Of a DNA stretch of 64,000 bases, positions 7,221 to 16,149 are shown in pieces. Source of the DNA: Candidatus Binataceae bacterium. Lineage in GTDB: Bacteria > Desulfobacterota > Binatia > Binatales > Binataceae. Made by a program: the position numbers and the translations under genes. Location: NCBI GenBank assembly GCA_035650475.1, contig DASRHP010000005.1, positions 1 through 64,000 of the forward strand, given 5' to 3'. Each line of letters begins with the position of its first letter. The stretch's first letter is position 1. A model generated the notes under the pieces. It was not told the DNA's origin. It searched no databases and saw nothing but the letters and a program-made list of their open reading frames with translations.

Positions 7221-8093
7221 ATGAAAATAGGACTGCTGGTCGCACCCAACGAGCGCACCGTCAATCCCGCCGACCTCGCACGCACCGCCGAGGAACTCGG
7301 CTTCGAGTCGCTTTGGCTGCCCGACCATTCGGTGATGCCGGTCCAGACCTCAACGCCGCTGCCGGAAACGCGCCCGGGCGAAGGGCAGATCCCCGACGTC
7401 TATTACCACATGTGCGATCCGTTCGTGGCGATGGCGATGGCGGCGGGCGCGACCAAACGCTTGATGCTGGCGACTGGCGTGCTGCTGGTGCCCGAGCGCA
7501 ACCCGCTGCTCACCGCCAACGAGGCCGCTTCGCTCGACCGCTTCTCGGGCGGTCGCCTGCTCCTCGGTATCGGCGCCGGATGGCTGCGCGAGGAGTCCGA
7601 GATCCTCGGCGTCGATTTCAACCATCGCTGGACCCAGACGCGCGAGCACGTCGCCGCGATGCGCGAGCTGTGGACCAAAGAGGAGGCCTCCTTTGAGGGC
7701 CGTTACGTGAAGTTCCCGCCCGTGCGCTGCTATCCGAAGCCCGCGCGCAAGGGCGGCCCGCCGATCATCATCGGGAGCAAGGACAAGAACGCGCTGCGCT
7801 GGGTGGCGCGCTGGGGCGATGGCTGGTGCCCGATCTTTCTCTCGCCCGCGCAGCTCAGCGATGAGCTGCGCAAGCTGCGCGCCGAATGCGACGCCGCAGG
7901 CACCGACTTCGGCCGCCTCGATATCACGATCATGCGCCGCGAGCTGCGCGGCGAGCGCGCCGAGGTGCAGGCCGGGCTCAAGCAGTACGCCGCCGCCGGC
8001 GCCCATCGATGCGTCCTGATGCTGATCGGCGCCCAGCTCAAGCCCGAAAGCTACGCCGCCGAGTTGCGCCGTCTCGCCGCGCTCTACGTGTGA
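7221..8093 (+). CDS. LLM-class flavin-dependent oxidoreductase (luciferase-like, possibly F420)
   Basis: 290 residues with the luciferase-like TIM-barrel signatures: LARTAEELGFESLWLPDH near the N-terminus, ATGVLLVPERNPL, the SGGRLLLGIGAGW block and IIIGSKDK. Members use FMN or coenzyme F420 to oxidise alcohols or insert oxygen. Sequence alone does not choose the cofactor. Its neighbours (CMD-like protein, alpha/beta hydrolase) point to degradation of an organic substrate. Confidence 0.88.
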   Translation: MKIGLLVAPNERTVNPADLARTAEELGFESLWLPDHSVMPVQTSTPLPETRPGEGQIPDVYYHMCDPFVAMAMAAGATKRLMLATGVLLVPERNPLLTANEAASLDRFSGGRLLLGIGAGWLREESEILGVDFNHRWTQTREHVAAMRELWTKEEASFEGRYVKFPPVRCYPKPARKGGPPIIIGSKDKNALRWVARWGDGWCPIFLSPAQLSDELRKLRAECDAAGTDFGRLDITIMRRELRGERAEVQAGLKQYAAAGAHRCVLMLIGAQLKPESYAAELRRLAALYV

Positions 8094-8121
8094 GCGGCGC
8101 GGGCCGGCGGAAACGCAATTG

Positions 8122-8775
8122 ATGGTCGGCGAAGACGAAATCAGCCTGCGTATCCTCGGCGTAAACTCGGGTGAGGAAATCGCATGCGCGCGGCGGGTTG
8201 AGATTCGCACCACCCGCGGCGACATCCCGCTCGTACTTCATGGCGCCGAGCCGCCCGGCCGCATAGCGCTCTGTATTTGCGGCGCGATCGGCGGCTTCGA
8301 CGGCCCGGCGCTGCTTTACGCGCGGATGGGCTTGGAACTGCCGCCGCTGGGGATCGGCGTGGCGCGGCTGAATTACCGGATGCCCAACGAGTTCGGCGAG
8401 TGCGTCGTCGACACGATGGCCGGGCTGACCTTTCTCAAGAGCATCGGCTACGCGCGCGCGGCGCTCATCGGCCATTCCTTCGGCGGCGCGGTCGCGATCA
8501 ATGCGGGCACGCTCGCCCCGGCGGTCACCACCGTCATCGCGCTCTCCAGCCAGCTTGCCGGCGCTCACGTGGTCGGCGAGCTTGCGCCGCGCCCGCTGCT
8601 CCTGCTGCACGGCACCGCCGACACGATCCTCTCGCATGAATGCTCGCAGATACTTTACGAACGCGCGCGCGAGCCGCGCACGCTCCAGCTCTTCGATGGC
8701 GCTGACCATCGCTTCACCCACGCCGGCGACGAGCTATATGGCACCGTGCGCGACTGGCTGCTGCGCCGCCTGTGA
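8122..8775 (+). CDS. Alpha/beta hydrolase
   Basis: 217 residues. The nucleophile elbow GHSFGG, an acidic residue in HGTADTIL and the histidine in DGADHRFTHAG form a complete triad in the right order, resembling dienelactone-hydrolase-type enzymes. ATG at 8122 is preferred over the in-frame TTG immediately before it. It follows the LLM oxidoreductase by 28 bp and probably belongs to the same transcript. Confidence 0.83.
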   Translation: MVGEDEISLRILGVNSGEEIACARRVEIRTTRGDIPLVLHGAEPPGRIALCICGAIGGFDGPALLYARMGLELPPLGIGVARLNYRMPNEFGECVVDTMAGLTFLKSIGYARAALIGHSFGGAVAINAGTLAPAVTTVIALSSQLAGAHVVGELAPRPLLLLHGTADTILSHECSQILYERAREPRTLQLFDGADHRFTHAGDELYGTVRDWLLRRL

Positions 8776-8907
8776 GCTGCGCCCCAGTATGGATCGCGTC
8801 CATCCGTATCTATATTCTGTAAGCTTTGGAGCGCGTTCCGGATGGGGCGCGGGCCCGCGCGCGCGCGCGGCGCAAGGCGCACGGTTCGCGACAGCTTCGA
8901 GCTCGAG

Positions 8908-9987
8908 ATGAAGATCAAAGCCGCGGTCGTTGGAGCCACCGGAATCGCTGGCCAACAGGTGCTCGCCGCCCTCGACGGCCATCCCTTCTTCGAAATCGCC
9001 GCACTCGCCGCCTCCGAGCGCTCGGCCGGCAAAAGCTTTGGCGAAGCCATCACCGACGCCGCGAGCGGAATCCGACGATGGTACGTCGGCGGATGCGAAC
9101 CGCCGACAACGGCGCTGGGCCTCGAAGTCCAGGACGCCAGGTCGATGCGTGTGAACGGCATCGGCGTGGTCTTCGCCGCGGTCGAATCGGAGGCCGCGCG
9201 TGAGCTGGAGCCGCTCTACGCCGCGCACGTGCCCACCATCAGCACTGCCCGACCGCATCGGATGGAGCCCGACGTGCCACTGGTGATTCCCGGCGTCAAC
9301 CTCGACCATTTGGCGATCGTGCGCGAGCAGCGCCGGCGCCGCGGATGGAAGGGTTATATCGTGACGTTGCCCAATTGCACGGCGACGGGCCTTGCGGTGA
9401 CGCTCAAGGCGCTCGACGCGCGCTTCGGCGTGGAGGCCGCGATGGTCACCACGATGCAGGGGATTTCGGGCGCCGGACGCGACCTGCCTGCGCTCGACAT
9501 CGTTGAGAACATCGTCCCGTTCATCCCGCACGAAGAGCAGCGCATCACGATCGAGACGCGCAAGATCCTGGGCCGGATGGGCGAGGGCGGAATCGCCGAA
9601 CTGCCAGTCAAGGTGAGCGCGACCTGCACTCGCGCCGCGGTGCTCAACGGTCACACCGAGGCGGTCGCGGTGGCGCTCAAGCGCGCGGCCTCGCCCGAGG
9701 CGGTGAGCGAAGCCTTCGAGAGCTTCGGCCGCGAGTTCACCGCACTTGGCCTGCCCAACTCGCCGCACCACATGATCACCGTGCATCGCGACCCGATGCG
9801 TCCGCAGCCGCGGCTCGACCGCGACGCCGAGCGCGGGATGACCACCTCGGTCGGACGCATCCGCGCCGACGAGGTCCTGCCCAACGGCGTGAAATACCTG
9901 CTGGTGACGCACAACGCGGCGATGGGCGCCGGGCGCGGCGCGGTGCTGCTCGCCGAATACCTGCGCCACGCTGGATACCTGAGCTAG
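8908..9987 (+). CDS. asd: Aspartate-semialdehyde dehydrogenase (archaeal/fungal type)
   Basis: 359 residues from the ATG at 8908. VVGATGIAGQQVL is the NADP loop and the catalytic cysteine is in TLPNCTATGLAV. The spacing and the later SATCTRAAVLNGH segment match the archaeal/yeast-type ASADH rather than the classical bacterial enzyme. It reduces aspartyl phosphate to aspartate semialdehyde, the branch point to lysine, threonine and methionine, so it would feed the homoserine used by the SAM-controlled operon at 1-5.5 kb. A malonyl-CoA-reductase-like activity is known in this subfamily and cannot be excluded. Confidence 0.85.
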   Translation: MKIKAAVVGATGIAGQQVLAALDGHPFFEIAALAASERSAGKSFGEAITDAASGIRRWYVGGCEPPTTALGLEVQDARSMRVNGIGVVFAAVESEAARELEPLYAAHVPTISTARPHRMEPDVPLVIPGVNLDHLAIVREQRRRRGWKGYIVTLPNCTATGLAVTLKALDARFGVEAAMVTTMQGISGAGRDLPALDIVENIVPFIPHEEQRITIETRKILGRMGEGGIAELPVKVSATCTRAAVLNGHTEAVAVALKRAASPEAVSEAFESFGREFTALGLPNSPHHMITVHRDPMRPQPRLDRDAERGMTTSVGRIRADEVLPNGVKYLLVTHNAAMGAGRGAVLLAEYLRHAGYLS

Positions 9988-10035
9988 ATTTCCGGCCCCG
10001 GGTCGCAGTTGACGCCGGCGCGCGCGTTGTGCGAT

Positions 10036-10059
10036 ATATTTCTATAGCTCTGGAAATAT
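10036..10059. promoter_or_regulatory. Probable ArsR operator overlapping the arsR start
   Basis: Inverted repeat ATATTTC (10036-10042) and GAAATAT (10053-10059) with a 10-bp spacer; the second arm overlaps the arsR start codon at 10058. Size and AT-rich symmetry are typical of ArsR operators and suggest autorepression relieved by arsenite. Confidence 0.6.
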
Positions 10060-10480
10060 GGAACTGTTACCGACCAAAGCCGCGGCAATCGCGGCGCTCG
10101 GCGCGCTCGCCCAGGAAACCCGCCTCGACATCTTCCGGCTGCTGATCGGCATTGCGCCGCATGGGATGGCGGCCGGTGAAATCGGCCGGCGCCTCAGCCT
10201 GGCGGCGCCCACGCTGTCGTTCCATCTCAATCAGCTCCGCTTCGCCAGGCTCGTAACCTCGCGCCGTCAGGGCCGCTCGATTATTTATTTCGCCGACTAC
10301 GAAGCGATGAACGGCTTGCTCGGCTACCTGACCGACCATTGCTGCGGCGGGCGTCCCGGCCTGTGCCAACCGGAACCCTGCGCCGCGGCGGTCAATCAGG
10401 CGGCCGGGCGGGTGGTGAAACGGGCCGCGGCGCGCAACACGCCTCAAGGGCGGGCACGGCGGACGCGCAACGATGGCTGA
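10058..10480 (+). CDS. arsR: ArsR-family arsenite-responsive repressor
   Basis: 140 residues. A winged helix-turn-helix core (ALAQETRLDIFRLL, then LSLAAPTLSFHLNQLRFARL) is followed by a cysteine cluster, DHCCGGRPGLC, suited to binding As(III). Cysteines in this C-terminal place define one of the independent arsenite-sensing ArsR types. It leads an operon with arsC and acr3; its stop overlaps the arsC start by 8 bp, indicating translational coupling. Confidence 0.9.
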   Translation: MELLPTKAAAIAALGALAQETRLDIFRLLIGIAPHGMAAGEIGRRLSLAAPTLSFHLNQLRFARLVTSRRQGRSIIYFADYEAMNGLLGYLTDHCCGGRPGLCQPEPCAAAVNQAAGRVVKRAAARNTPQGRARRTRNDG

Positions 10481-10991
10481 GCGCGTGTTCAACGTGCTGT
10501 TCCTGTGCACCGGCAATTCGGCGCGCAGCATCATGGCCGAGTGTGCGCTCAACCGATGGGGCGGCGGGCGCTTTCGCGCCTTCAGCGCGGGCAGCCATCC
10601 AACGGGCGTCATCCATCCCCTGACACTCGAGCTGCTCACAAGCCTGAACTACGAAACTTCCGGCCTGCGCAGCAAAAGCTGGGAGGAGTTCGCGCGCCCG
10701 AGCGCGCCCCCGCTCGACTTCGTCTTCACCGTATGTGACCAGGCCGCGGGCGAGACATGCCCGCTGTGGCCGGGGCAGCCGATCACCGCGCACTGGGGTG
10801 TCGCCGACCCTGCGGCGTTCGCCGGCCCCGCTGAGGCGAGGCGCCGTTTCTTTCTGCGCGTTTACACCGAACTGGAGCGCCGAATCAAAATTTTCACCAG
10901 TCTGCCGATAGATTCACTCGACCGGCTAACGCTGCAGCGGCATGTTCGAGAGGTTGGCGAGACCCGCGGCCGCAGTGGATCGGAGCGCTGA
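10473..10991 (+). CDS. arsC: Arsenate reductase (low-molecular-weight phosphatase type)
   Basis: 172 residues. The P-loop CTGNSARS (C12) and the pair of cysteines in [16 protein letters not shown] are the three redox cysteines of the LMW-PTPase-like arsenate reductase. It reduces arsenate to arsenite, most likely with thioredoxin as the electron donor. The C-terminal tail beyond about residue 150 is extended. It sits between arsR and acr3. Confidence 0.92.
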   Translation: MAERVFNVLFLCTGNSARSIMAECALNRWGGGRFRAFSAGSHPTGVIHPLTLELLTSLNYETSGLRSKSWEEFARPSAPPLDFVFTVCDQAAGETCPLWPGQPITAHWGVADPAAFAGPAEARRRFFLRVYTELERRIKIFTSLPIDSLDRLTLQRHVREVGETRGRSGSER

Positions 10992-11029
10992 TCGGCGCGC
11001 AGACGGATCAATCCCGACAGGTGCCTGCG

Positions 11030-12163
11030 ATGAGTGCAGTCGCGACAATTTCGCAGCCGTCCGTGATGCGCCGGCTGTCGTTTCTCGACCGCTACCTAAC
11101 GCTTTGGATTTTCCTTGCGATGGCGGCGGGCGTCGCATTGGGCGAGACCTTCGGCGAAGTGAAGGCGGCCTTCGACGCGCTGAGCCTGGGCACGACCTCG
11201 ATCCCGATCGCGCTCGGGCTCATCCTGATGATGTACCCGCCGCTTGCGAAAGTTAACTACGACGAGCTGGGCGACGTCTTTCGCGACTGGAAAATCCTGG
11301 GCCTCTCGCTGGTGCAAAACTGGATTATCGGTCCGCTGCTGATGTTCGCGCTTGCGGTAGCGTTCCTGCGCGATTCGCCCGGGTACATGGTCGGGCTGAT
11401 CCTGATCGGTCTCGCGCGATGCATCGCGATGGTTATCGTGTGGAACGATCTCGCCGAAGGCGATAGCGAGTACTGCGCTGGGCTGGTCGCCTTCAACTCG
11501 ATCTTCCAGGTGCTCTTCTACTCACTCTACGCCTTCGCCTTCATCACCGTGCTCCCGCGATGGCTGGGACTGGACGGCGCCGCGGTTCGCATTACGGTCG
11601 GCAAAATCGGGGCAAGCGTCGGCATCTACCTGGGGATCCCCTTCGCCGCCGGCTTCGCGACGTGGAAGATCCTGACTGCGCGTAAGGGCAGGGAATGGTA
11701 CCGGCGCGAGTTCGTTCCTCGCATCAGTCCGCTCACGCTGATTTTCCTGTTGTTCACGATCGTGGTGATGTTCTCGATCAAGGGCGCCGCCATCGTGCGG
11801 CTGCCACTCGACGTTGCGCGGATCTCGGTCCCGCTCGTGCTCTACTTCGTGACCATGTTCTCGCTCTCCTTCGCGCTGAGCCGCAAGGCGGGGGCGAATT
11901 ATGCTCGGACTGCCGCGCTTTCCTTCACCGCGGCCTCGAACAACTTCGAGCTCGCGATCGCGGTCGCCGTCGCAACCTTTGGCATCGACAGCAGCGCGGC
12001 CTTCGCCGCAGTGATCGGCCCGCTTATCGAGGTGCCGGTGATGATCGGCCTCGTTGACGTGGCGGCATGGATGCGGTGGCGCTACTTCCCCGAGGCGCCA
12101 GCGCCGCCTGCGCCGGTCGCTCGTTGCACGGCGCCGACCGCGGAAAAGCGCGCGCGGCGCTGA
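11030..12163 (+). CDS. acr3: Arsenite efflux permease, ACR3 family
   Basis: 377 residues with about ten hydrophobic segments. The ACR3 cysteine lies in [16 protein letters not shown], and the acidic residue important for transport is in [10 protein letters not shown]. It exports the arsenite made by ArsC from the cytoplasm. The ATG at 11030 is used; a GTG at 11021 would add three residues. It is 38 bp after arsC and completes an arsR-arsC-acr3 operon. Confidence 0.93.
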   Translation: MSAVATISQPSVMRRLSFLDRYLTLWIFLAMAAGVALGETFGEVKAAFDALSLGTTSIPIALGLILMMYPPLAKVNYDELGDVFRDWKILGLSLVQNWIIGPLLMFALAVAFLRDSPGYMVGLILIGLARCIAMVIVWNDLAEGDSEYCAGLVAFNSIFQVLFYSLYAFAFITVLPRWLGLDGAAVRITVGKIGASVGIYLGIPFAAGFATWKILTARKGREWYRREFVPRISPLTLIFLLFTIVVMFSIKGAAIVRLPLDVARISVPLVLYFVTMFSLSFALSRKAGANYARTAALSFTAASNNFELAIAVAVATFGIDSSAAFAAVIGPLIEVPVMIGLVDVAAWMRWRYFPEAPAPPAPVARCTAPTAEKRARR

Positions 12164-12252
12164 CACTCGCGCGGGCAAACCTGCTATAGACGGATGCGGA
12201 TTCGCCGGCGCGACGCGGGCGTCGCACGCAGGATCCGCGATTGGAACGCGCC

Positions 12253-12669
12253 ATGGCGCTGCCGAACGAAAAACCGGTTCCGGTTCCCGACGAACTCTCG
12301 CAGCCGTTCTGGGACGCGGCGCGCGAGCACCGGCTGGTCGCCCAGCGATGCTCCGAGTGCGGCTATTACAACCATCCGCCGCGCCCGACCTGCGACCGCT
12401 GCTCATCGCCGAACCTGCAGTTCGCGCCGCTTTCCGGCCGCGGCACCATTTACACCTACACCGTGATGCATCAGCCCAACGTCGCCGGCTTCGAGAGCGA
12501 GATTCCCTACGTCAATATCGTGGTCGAGCTCGACGAACAACCGATGCTGTTCATGGTCGCCACCCTGCCGCACGCGGAGCTCGGCAAAATCCGCATCGGC
12601 GGCCGCGTCGAAGTCTGCTTCGAAGAGCGTGGGGCGGACCTCGTGATTCCGCAGTTCAGGCCGGTGTGA
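12253..12669 (+). CDS. DUF35 OB-fold zinc-ribbon protein
   Basis: 138 residues. A four-cysteine rubredoxin-like ribbon (RCSECGYYNHPPRPTCDRC) is followed by an OB-fold domain (GTIYTYTVMHQP and a VEVCFEE strand). DUF35 proteins partner thiolase-like enzymes and bind acyl-CoA; in actinobacterial steroid degradation such a pair forms an aldolase. The thiolase-like gene follows after 16 bp, so the two very likely act as a complex. The ATG at 12253 is preferred to the upstream in-frame TTG. Confidence 0.88.
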   Translation: MALPNEKPVPVPDELSQPFWDAAREHRLVAQRCSECGYYNHPPRPTCDRCSSPNLQFAPLSGRGTIYTYTVMHQPNVAGFESEIPYVNIVVELDEQPMLFMVATLPHAELGKIRIGGRVEVCFEERGADLVIPQFRPV

Positions 12670-12685
12670 GAGAGGGCACGGGGCG

Positions 12686-13867
12686 ATGTGGGCAGGCAAG
12701 GGCAAGACCGCGATCGTTGGGATCGGCTACTCCGAGCTGGTGCGCGAGTCGAAGCGCCCGCTGGGGCTGCTCGCGCTGGACGCCTGCCGCGCGGCGGTCG
12801 CCGACGCCGGGCTGAGCCCCACGCAGATTGACGGGCTCGCCACCTATCCCGAAGCGCCATTTCTGGGCGCGGGCAGCCGCGACGGCGTCGATATCGTCAG
12901 CGTGGCGTGGATCATCAACCATCTGGCGCCTGTACTGGACGTCCGCTGGTACGCGCAGATCGAAACCGGGATGATCGCGGCGCCGGTTATCGAGGGCGCC
13001 AACGCGCTGCTCGCCGGCGCCTGCGATTACGTGCTGATCTGGCGCGCGCTCCATCAACCACGCCGCTACGGCGCGTTCGGCGCCGCGCGCGCCGCGGGCG
13101 ACGCGCAGTTCCTCGCGCCGTGGGGCGCGATCAGCATCATCCAGTCGCACGCGATGGCGTGGCGGCGCTACATGCATCTGTACGGCGCGACCCGCGAGCA
13201 CCTATGCAGCTTCGTTGTCAACTCGCGGCGCAACGCCAATCTCAACCCGCGCGCGTTCTTCTACACCAAACCGATGACGCGCGAGGATTACTTCAAGGCG
13301 CGGCTTATCGCCGAGCCCTTCTGCCTGTTCGATTGCGACGTGCCGGTCGAAGGATGCGTCGCGCTGGTGATGACCACGAGCGAGCGTGCGCGCGACCTGC
13401 GCCATCCGCCCGCCTACCTTGCCGGCTACGGACAGAACACCGCCGGCCGCCGCGCCCTGCTCTATTACACGCTCGACGATTACGTCGCGTGCGGAAAATC
13501 GCTCGCCGACAAGCTGTGGGCGGCGGCCGCGATGGGCCCGTCGGACATGGACGCCGCTCAACTCTACGACGGCTTCAGTCCTTCGGCGCTCTATTGGCTG
13601 GAGGCTGCGGGCTTCTGCGGGCGCGGCGAGGCGTGGCAGTTTATCCAGGACGGGCGAATCGCGCTCGAGGGCGAGCTGCCGGTCAACACCTTCGGCGGCA
13701 GCCTCAGCGAAGGGCGGCTGCACGGGATGGGACACATTGCCGAGGCGGTCTTCCAGGTCACCGACCGCGCCGAGCGCCGACAGGTGCCGGGCGCGGCGGC
13801 GGTGTGCGCGATCGACGGCTCGCCGATGCTGCGCGGGAGTGGAATCGTCGTTACCCGTAACCCCTAA
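12686..13867 (+). CDS. Thiolase-like (SCP-x/lipid-transfer type) protein, partner of DUF35
   Basis: 393 residues of thiolase fold: KTAIVGIGYSELVRES at the start, AAQLYDGFSPSALYWLEAAGFC in the middle, and VNTFGGSLSEGRLHGMGHIAEA near the C-terminus, as in SCP-x thiolases. At the position of the usual nucleophilic cysteine the sequence reads QIETGMIAAP, with no cysteine. That is the pattern of Ltp2-like retro-aldolases, not true thiolases. With the DUF35 partner upstream, a CoA-thioester aldol cleavage of a side chain is the best guess. Confidence 0.83.
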   Translation: MWAGKGKTAIVGIGYSELVRESKRPLGLLALDACRAAVADAGLSPTQIDGLATYPEAPFLGAGSRDGVDIVSVAWIINHLAPVLDVRWYAQIETGMIAAPVIEGANALLAGACDYVLIWRALHQPRRYGAFGAARAAGDAQFLAPWGAISIIQSHAMAWRRYMHLYGATREHLCSFVVNSRRNANLNPRAFFYTKPMTREDYFKARLIAEPFCLFDCDVPVEGCVALVMTTSERARDLRHPPAYLAGYGQNTAGRRALLYYTLDDYVACGKSLADKLWAAAAMGPSDMDAAQLYDGFSPSALYWLEAAGFCGRGEAWQFIQDGRIALEGELPVNTFGGSLSEGRLHGMGHIAEAVFQVTDRAERRQVPGAAAVCAIDGSPMLRGSGIVVTRNP

Positions 13868-13954
13868 GCGGGACGCGAGTCGTGCTCCCCTCAGGTCGAG
13901 CGCGGGCGCGAACGCGCTCGCCGCTGATCGGGAAATCGCAAATTCGCGGAGGCG

Positions 13955-14761
13955 CTAGTGGGCCGCCGCCTCACGCACCAGGAGCACCTGCGGACCGCCG
14001 GCGAAGTAGCGCTGGACGGTGCCGCCGACGTATTCCCACCCGCCGTTCGGGCCGCGGTCGAACCAAACGTCGCGATGGGGTACCAGGCCCTCGACCAGCG
14101 AACCCAGCCATCCCAGCTCCGCCGTCACGTCAACCTGCGCCAGTCGGCTCGACGGATAGAAGCGCCAGCTCCGGCCCTCGGCAGGCGGATCCGCAGTCAC
14201 TGCGACCACGGTTGGCCCGGGCGCGCAATCAAAGAAATGGAAGCCCATCGCGCGTATCCCGCGGCGTAGCGCGTGTTCCAGCGCGACCACCGCGCTCGCG
14301 CCGGCGTAGGTGTCGGGCGCGAATTCCATGCGCCGATTCATCGTGCGCTCGCGGCCATTCTCGTAGCTGATACAGACGGCGCTGCCCGCTCCCAGGTCCG
14401 CGCGGCTTGCGTACTTGCGCGAACCGTCGGCGTTGAAGAAGGCGCGTTCGAATCTTACCAGGGTCGGAAGCTCGCCGCTGGTGGGGATCTTGATGACGTC
14501 ATGCTCGACGTCGCGCTCGCCGTCGAGGTAGCGGTTTTCTCCGATTACGACCGCACCGTCGGGCGCCGGGCGCACGTGGTACACGGCATGGCCCAGCACC
14601 TGCTGGCCGTCGGAGCTCAGAATCTTGAACATTTGCGGCTCGGCACTGACGGCCACCTGGGTGTCAGCGAAGCCGACGCCGCCCGCCAAAAGCGCGGCGG
14701 CGAACAAGGCAAACATGACGAATCCACGAGCCTTTGCAGGAAGCGAACTAATGTCCCGCAC
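13955..14761 (-). CDS. Exported hypothetical protein
   Basis: 268 residues from a GTG at 14761, chosen because AGGAGG stands 5 nt upstream; the ATG at 14785 has no such site. Residues 1-35 are a signal peptide: a charged n-region, then FVMFALFAAALLAGGVGFA and a cleavage-like ADT. The rest looks like a beta-rich periplasmic domain with repeated tyrosine/arginine strands, superficially like DUF3108-type proteins. I do not recognise the family. It is convergent with the thiolase-like gene, and the downstream gene on the same strand has no obvious link. Confidence 0.65.
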   Translation of the reverse strand: MRDISSLPAKARGFVMFALFAAALLAGGVGFADTQVAVSAEPQMFKILSSDGQQVLGHAVYHVRPAPDGAVVIGENRYLDGERDVEHDVIKIPTSGELPTLVRFERAFFNADGSRKYASRADLGAGSAVCISYENGRERTMNRRMEFAPDTYAGASAVVALEHALRRGIRAMGFHFFDCAPGPTVVAVTADPPAEGRSWRFYPSSRLAQVDVTAELGWLGSLVEGLVPHRDVWFDRGPNGGWEYVGGTVQRYFAGGPQVLLVREAAAH

Positions 14762-14916
14762 AAAGTCCTCCTGTAAACCGGACATCAAAATTTAACCATG
14801 AATCGATCCTACGCCACAGGGGGGTTGACCGCCTCGCCACACTGCTAGCGAAGCGTGGTCAGCCGCTCAATCGCTGAGAATTTCACAGCACGCAGCCTGG
14901 AGGCGGACGCCCTCCG

Positions 14917-16053
14917 TCACGCCTCGGCCAGCGGAGCGGTCCACGCGTCGTAGCCGTAAACCCACGACGGGTCGGTGTGATGGCGCATCCAGGTGTTGAG
15001 CCGCGACGTGAGCTGGATCTTCGAGGTCCGCTCGCTCCGGCTGCGTTCGTAGCGCCTGAGTGCCGGCGCAACGCCGTCGGCATCGACGCCGTCAAGACAG
15101 CGCGAGAGGACGGCGGCGTCCTCAACCGCCATAGCCGCACCCTGCGCCATGTACGGCGTCATCGGATGGCACGCGTCGCCGAGCAGGACGACCCTGCCCT
15201 CGCCCCATCGCGGCAGCGGGTCGCGCTCGACCAGCGCCCACTTGTGCACTTCCGGACAGGCCGCGAGCACCGCCTGGACCTGCGGATGGAACCCGGCATA
15301 AGCCTCGCGCAGCATCCCCAGGTCGCCCTTCATCGACCATGACTCGACCTCGAAGTCGGGCTCGGGCGTGCTGGTGACGAAATAGATCTCTTCGCGGCGG
15401 GGCCTGACGTAGTAGATTACGATATGGCGATCGGGGCCCCACCACTTGGTGCTGTCGTCAACCTCCAGCTCGCCTAATCGCGCCGCGGGATATGTCGTGC
15501 GATAGGCGACGCGCCCGGTGAAACGCGGCTTCTCGGGGCCGAGCAGAATCTCGCGCACCAACGAATGAACGCCGTCGGCGCCGATTACGGCGTCGGCCTG
15601 CGCACGCCCGCCGTCGGCGAAAGTCAGGGTGACCCGGTCGCCGCGCTGGTCGAGTCCGACCAGCCGCTTGCCGAGCTGAATGATTTCGGCGGGCACGATC
15701 GACGCGAGCACGTCGCGGAGGTCGCCGCGATGGAGCAGCAGATGGGGCGCGCCGAAGCGCTCCTCGATTTCGCCTCCCAGCGGGTACGCGTTGGTGATCG
15801 CGCCGGTATCCCACTCGCGATTGAGCGAGGTGTGCGGGTAGAAGGCCGCCCGCCGCAGACGGTCTTCGAGTCCGAGGCCACGCAGCACCTTGACCGCGTT
15901 GGGGCTCTGCTGGATTCCCGCGCCGACGCGCGCAAAGCGGCCTGCCTGCTCGTAGATCCGGACCTCGATCCCGACGCGGCGCAGCGCGCCGGCCGCGGCG
16001 AGGCCGCCGATTCCGGCGCCGACTATCGCTACCTCGAGTTTGCGCTTCGCCAT
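14917..16053 (-). CDS. FAD-dependent monooxygenase, NicC (6-hydroxynicotinate 3-monooxygenase)-like
   Basis: 378 residues of the class A flavoprotein hydroxylase fold: GAGIGGLAAAGAL (residues 11-23) binds the ADP moiety, GADGVHS is the DG motif, and GDACHPMTPYMAQGA is the GD motif. The segment KWWGPDRHIVIYYVRPRREE followed by IYFVTSTPE, and a C-terminal WVYGYDAW, closely resemble Pseudomonas NicC, which converts 6-hydroxynicotinate to 2,5-dihydroxypyridine. No other nic genes are visible, so another heteroaromatic or salicylate-like acid is possible. Confidence 0.85.
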   Translation of the reverse strand: MAKRKLEVAIVGAGIGGLAAAGALRRVGIEVRIYEQAGRFARVGAGIQQSPNAVKVLRGLGLEDRLRRAAFYPHTSLNREWDTGAITNAYPLGGEIEERFGAPHLLLHRGDLRDVLASIVPAEIIQLGKRLVGLDQRGDRVTLTFADGGRAQADAVIGADGVHSLVREILLGPEKPRFTGRVAYRTTYPAARLGELEVDDSTKWWGPDRHIVIYYVRPRREEIYFVTSTPEPDFEVESWSMKGDLGMLREAYAGFHPQVQAVLAACPEVHKWALVERDPLPRWGEGRVVLLGDACHPMTPYMAQGAAMAVEDAAVLSRCLDGVDADGVAPALRRYERSRSERTSKIQLTSRLNTWMRHHTDPSWVYGYDAWTAPLAEA

Positions 16054-16149
16054 CGACCAACCGCTCCCGTCAGGTCGGCCGGCGTGTGCCGTATGGTGCG
16101 GCGCATGCCGCAGTCCCTATAGCGCGCAGGCTCTAAACACTTCGAGGAA

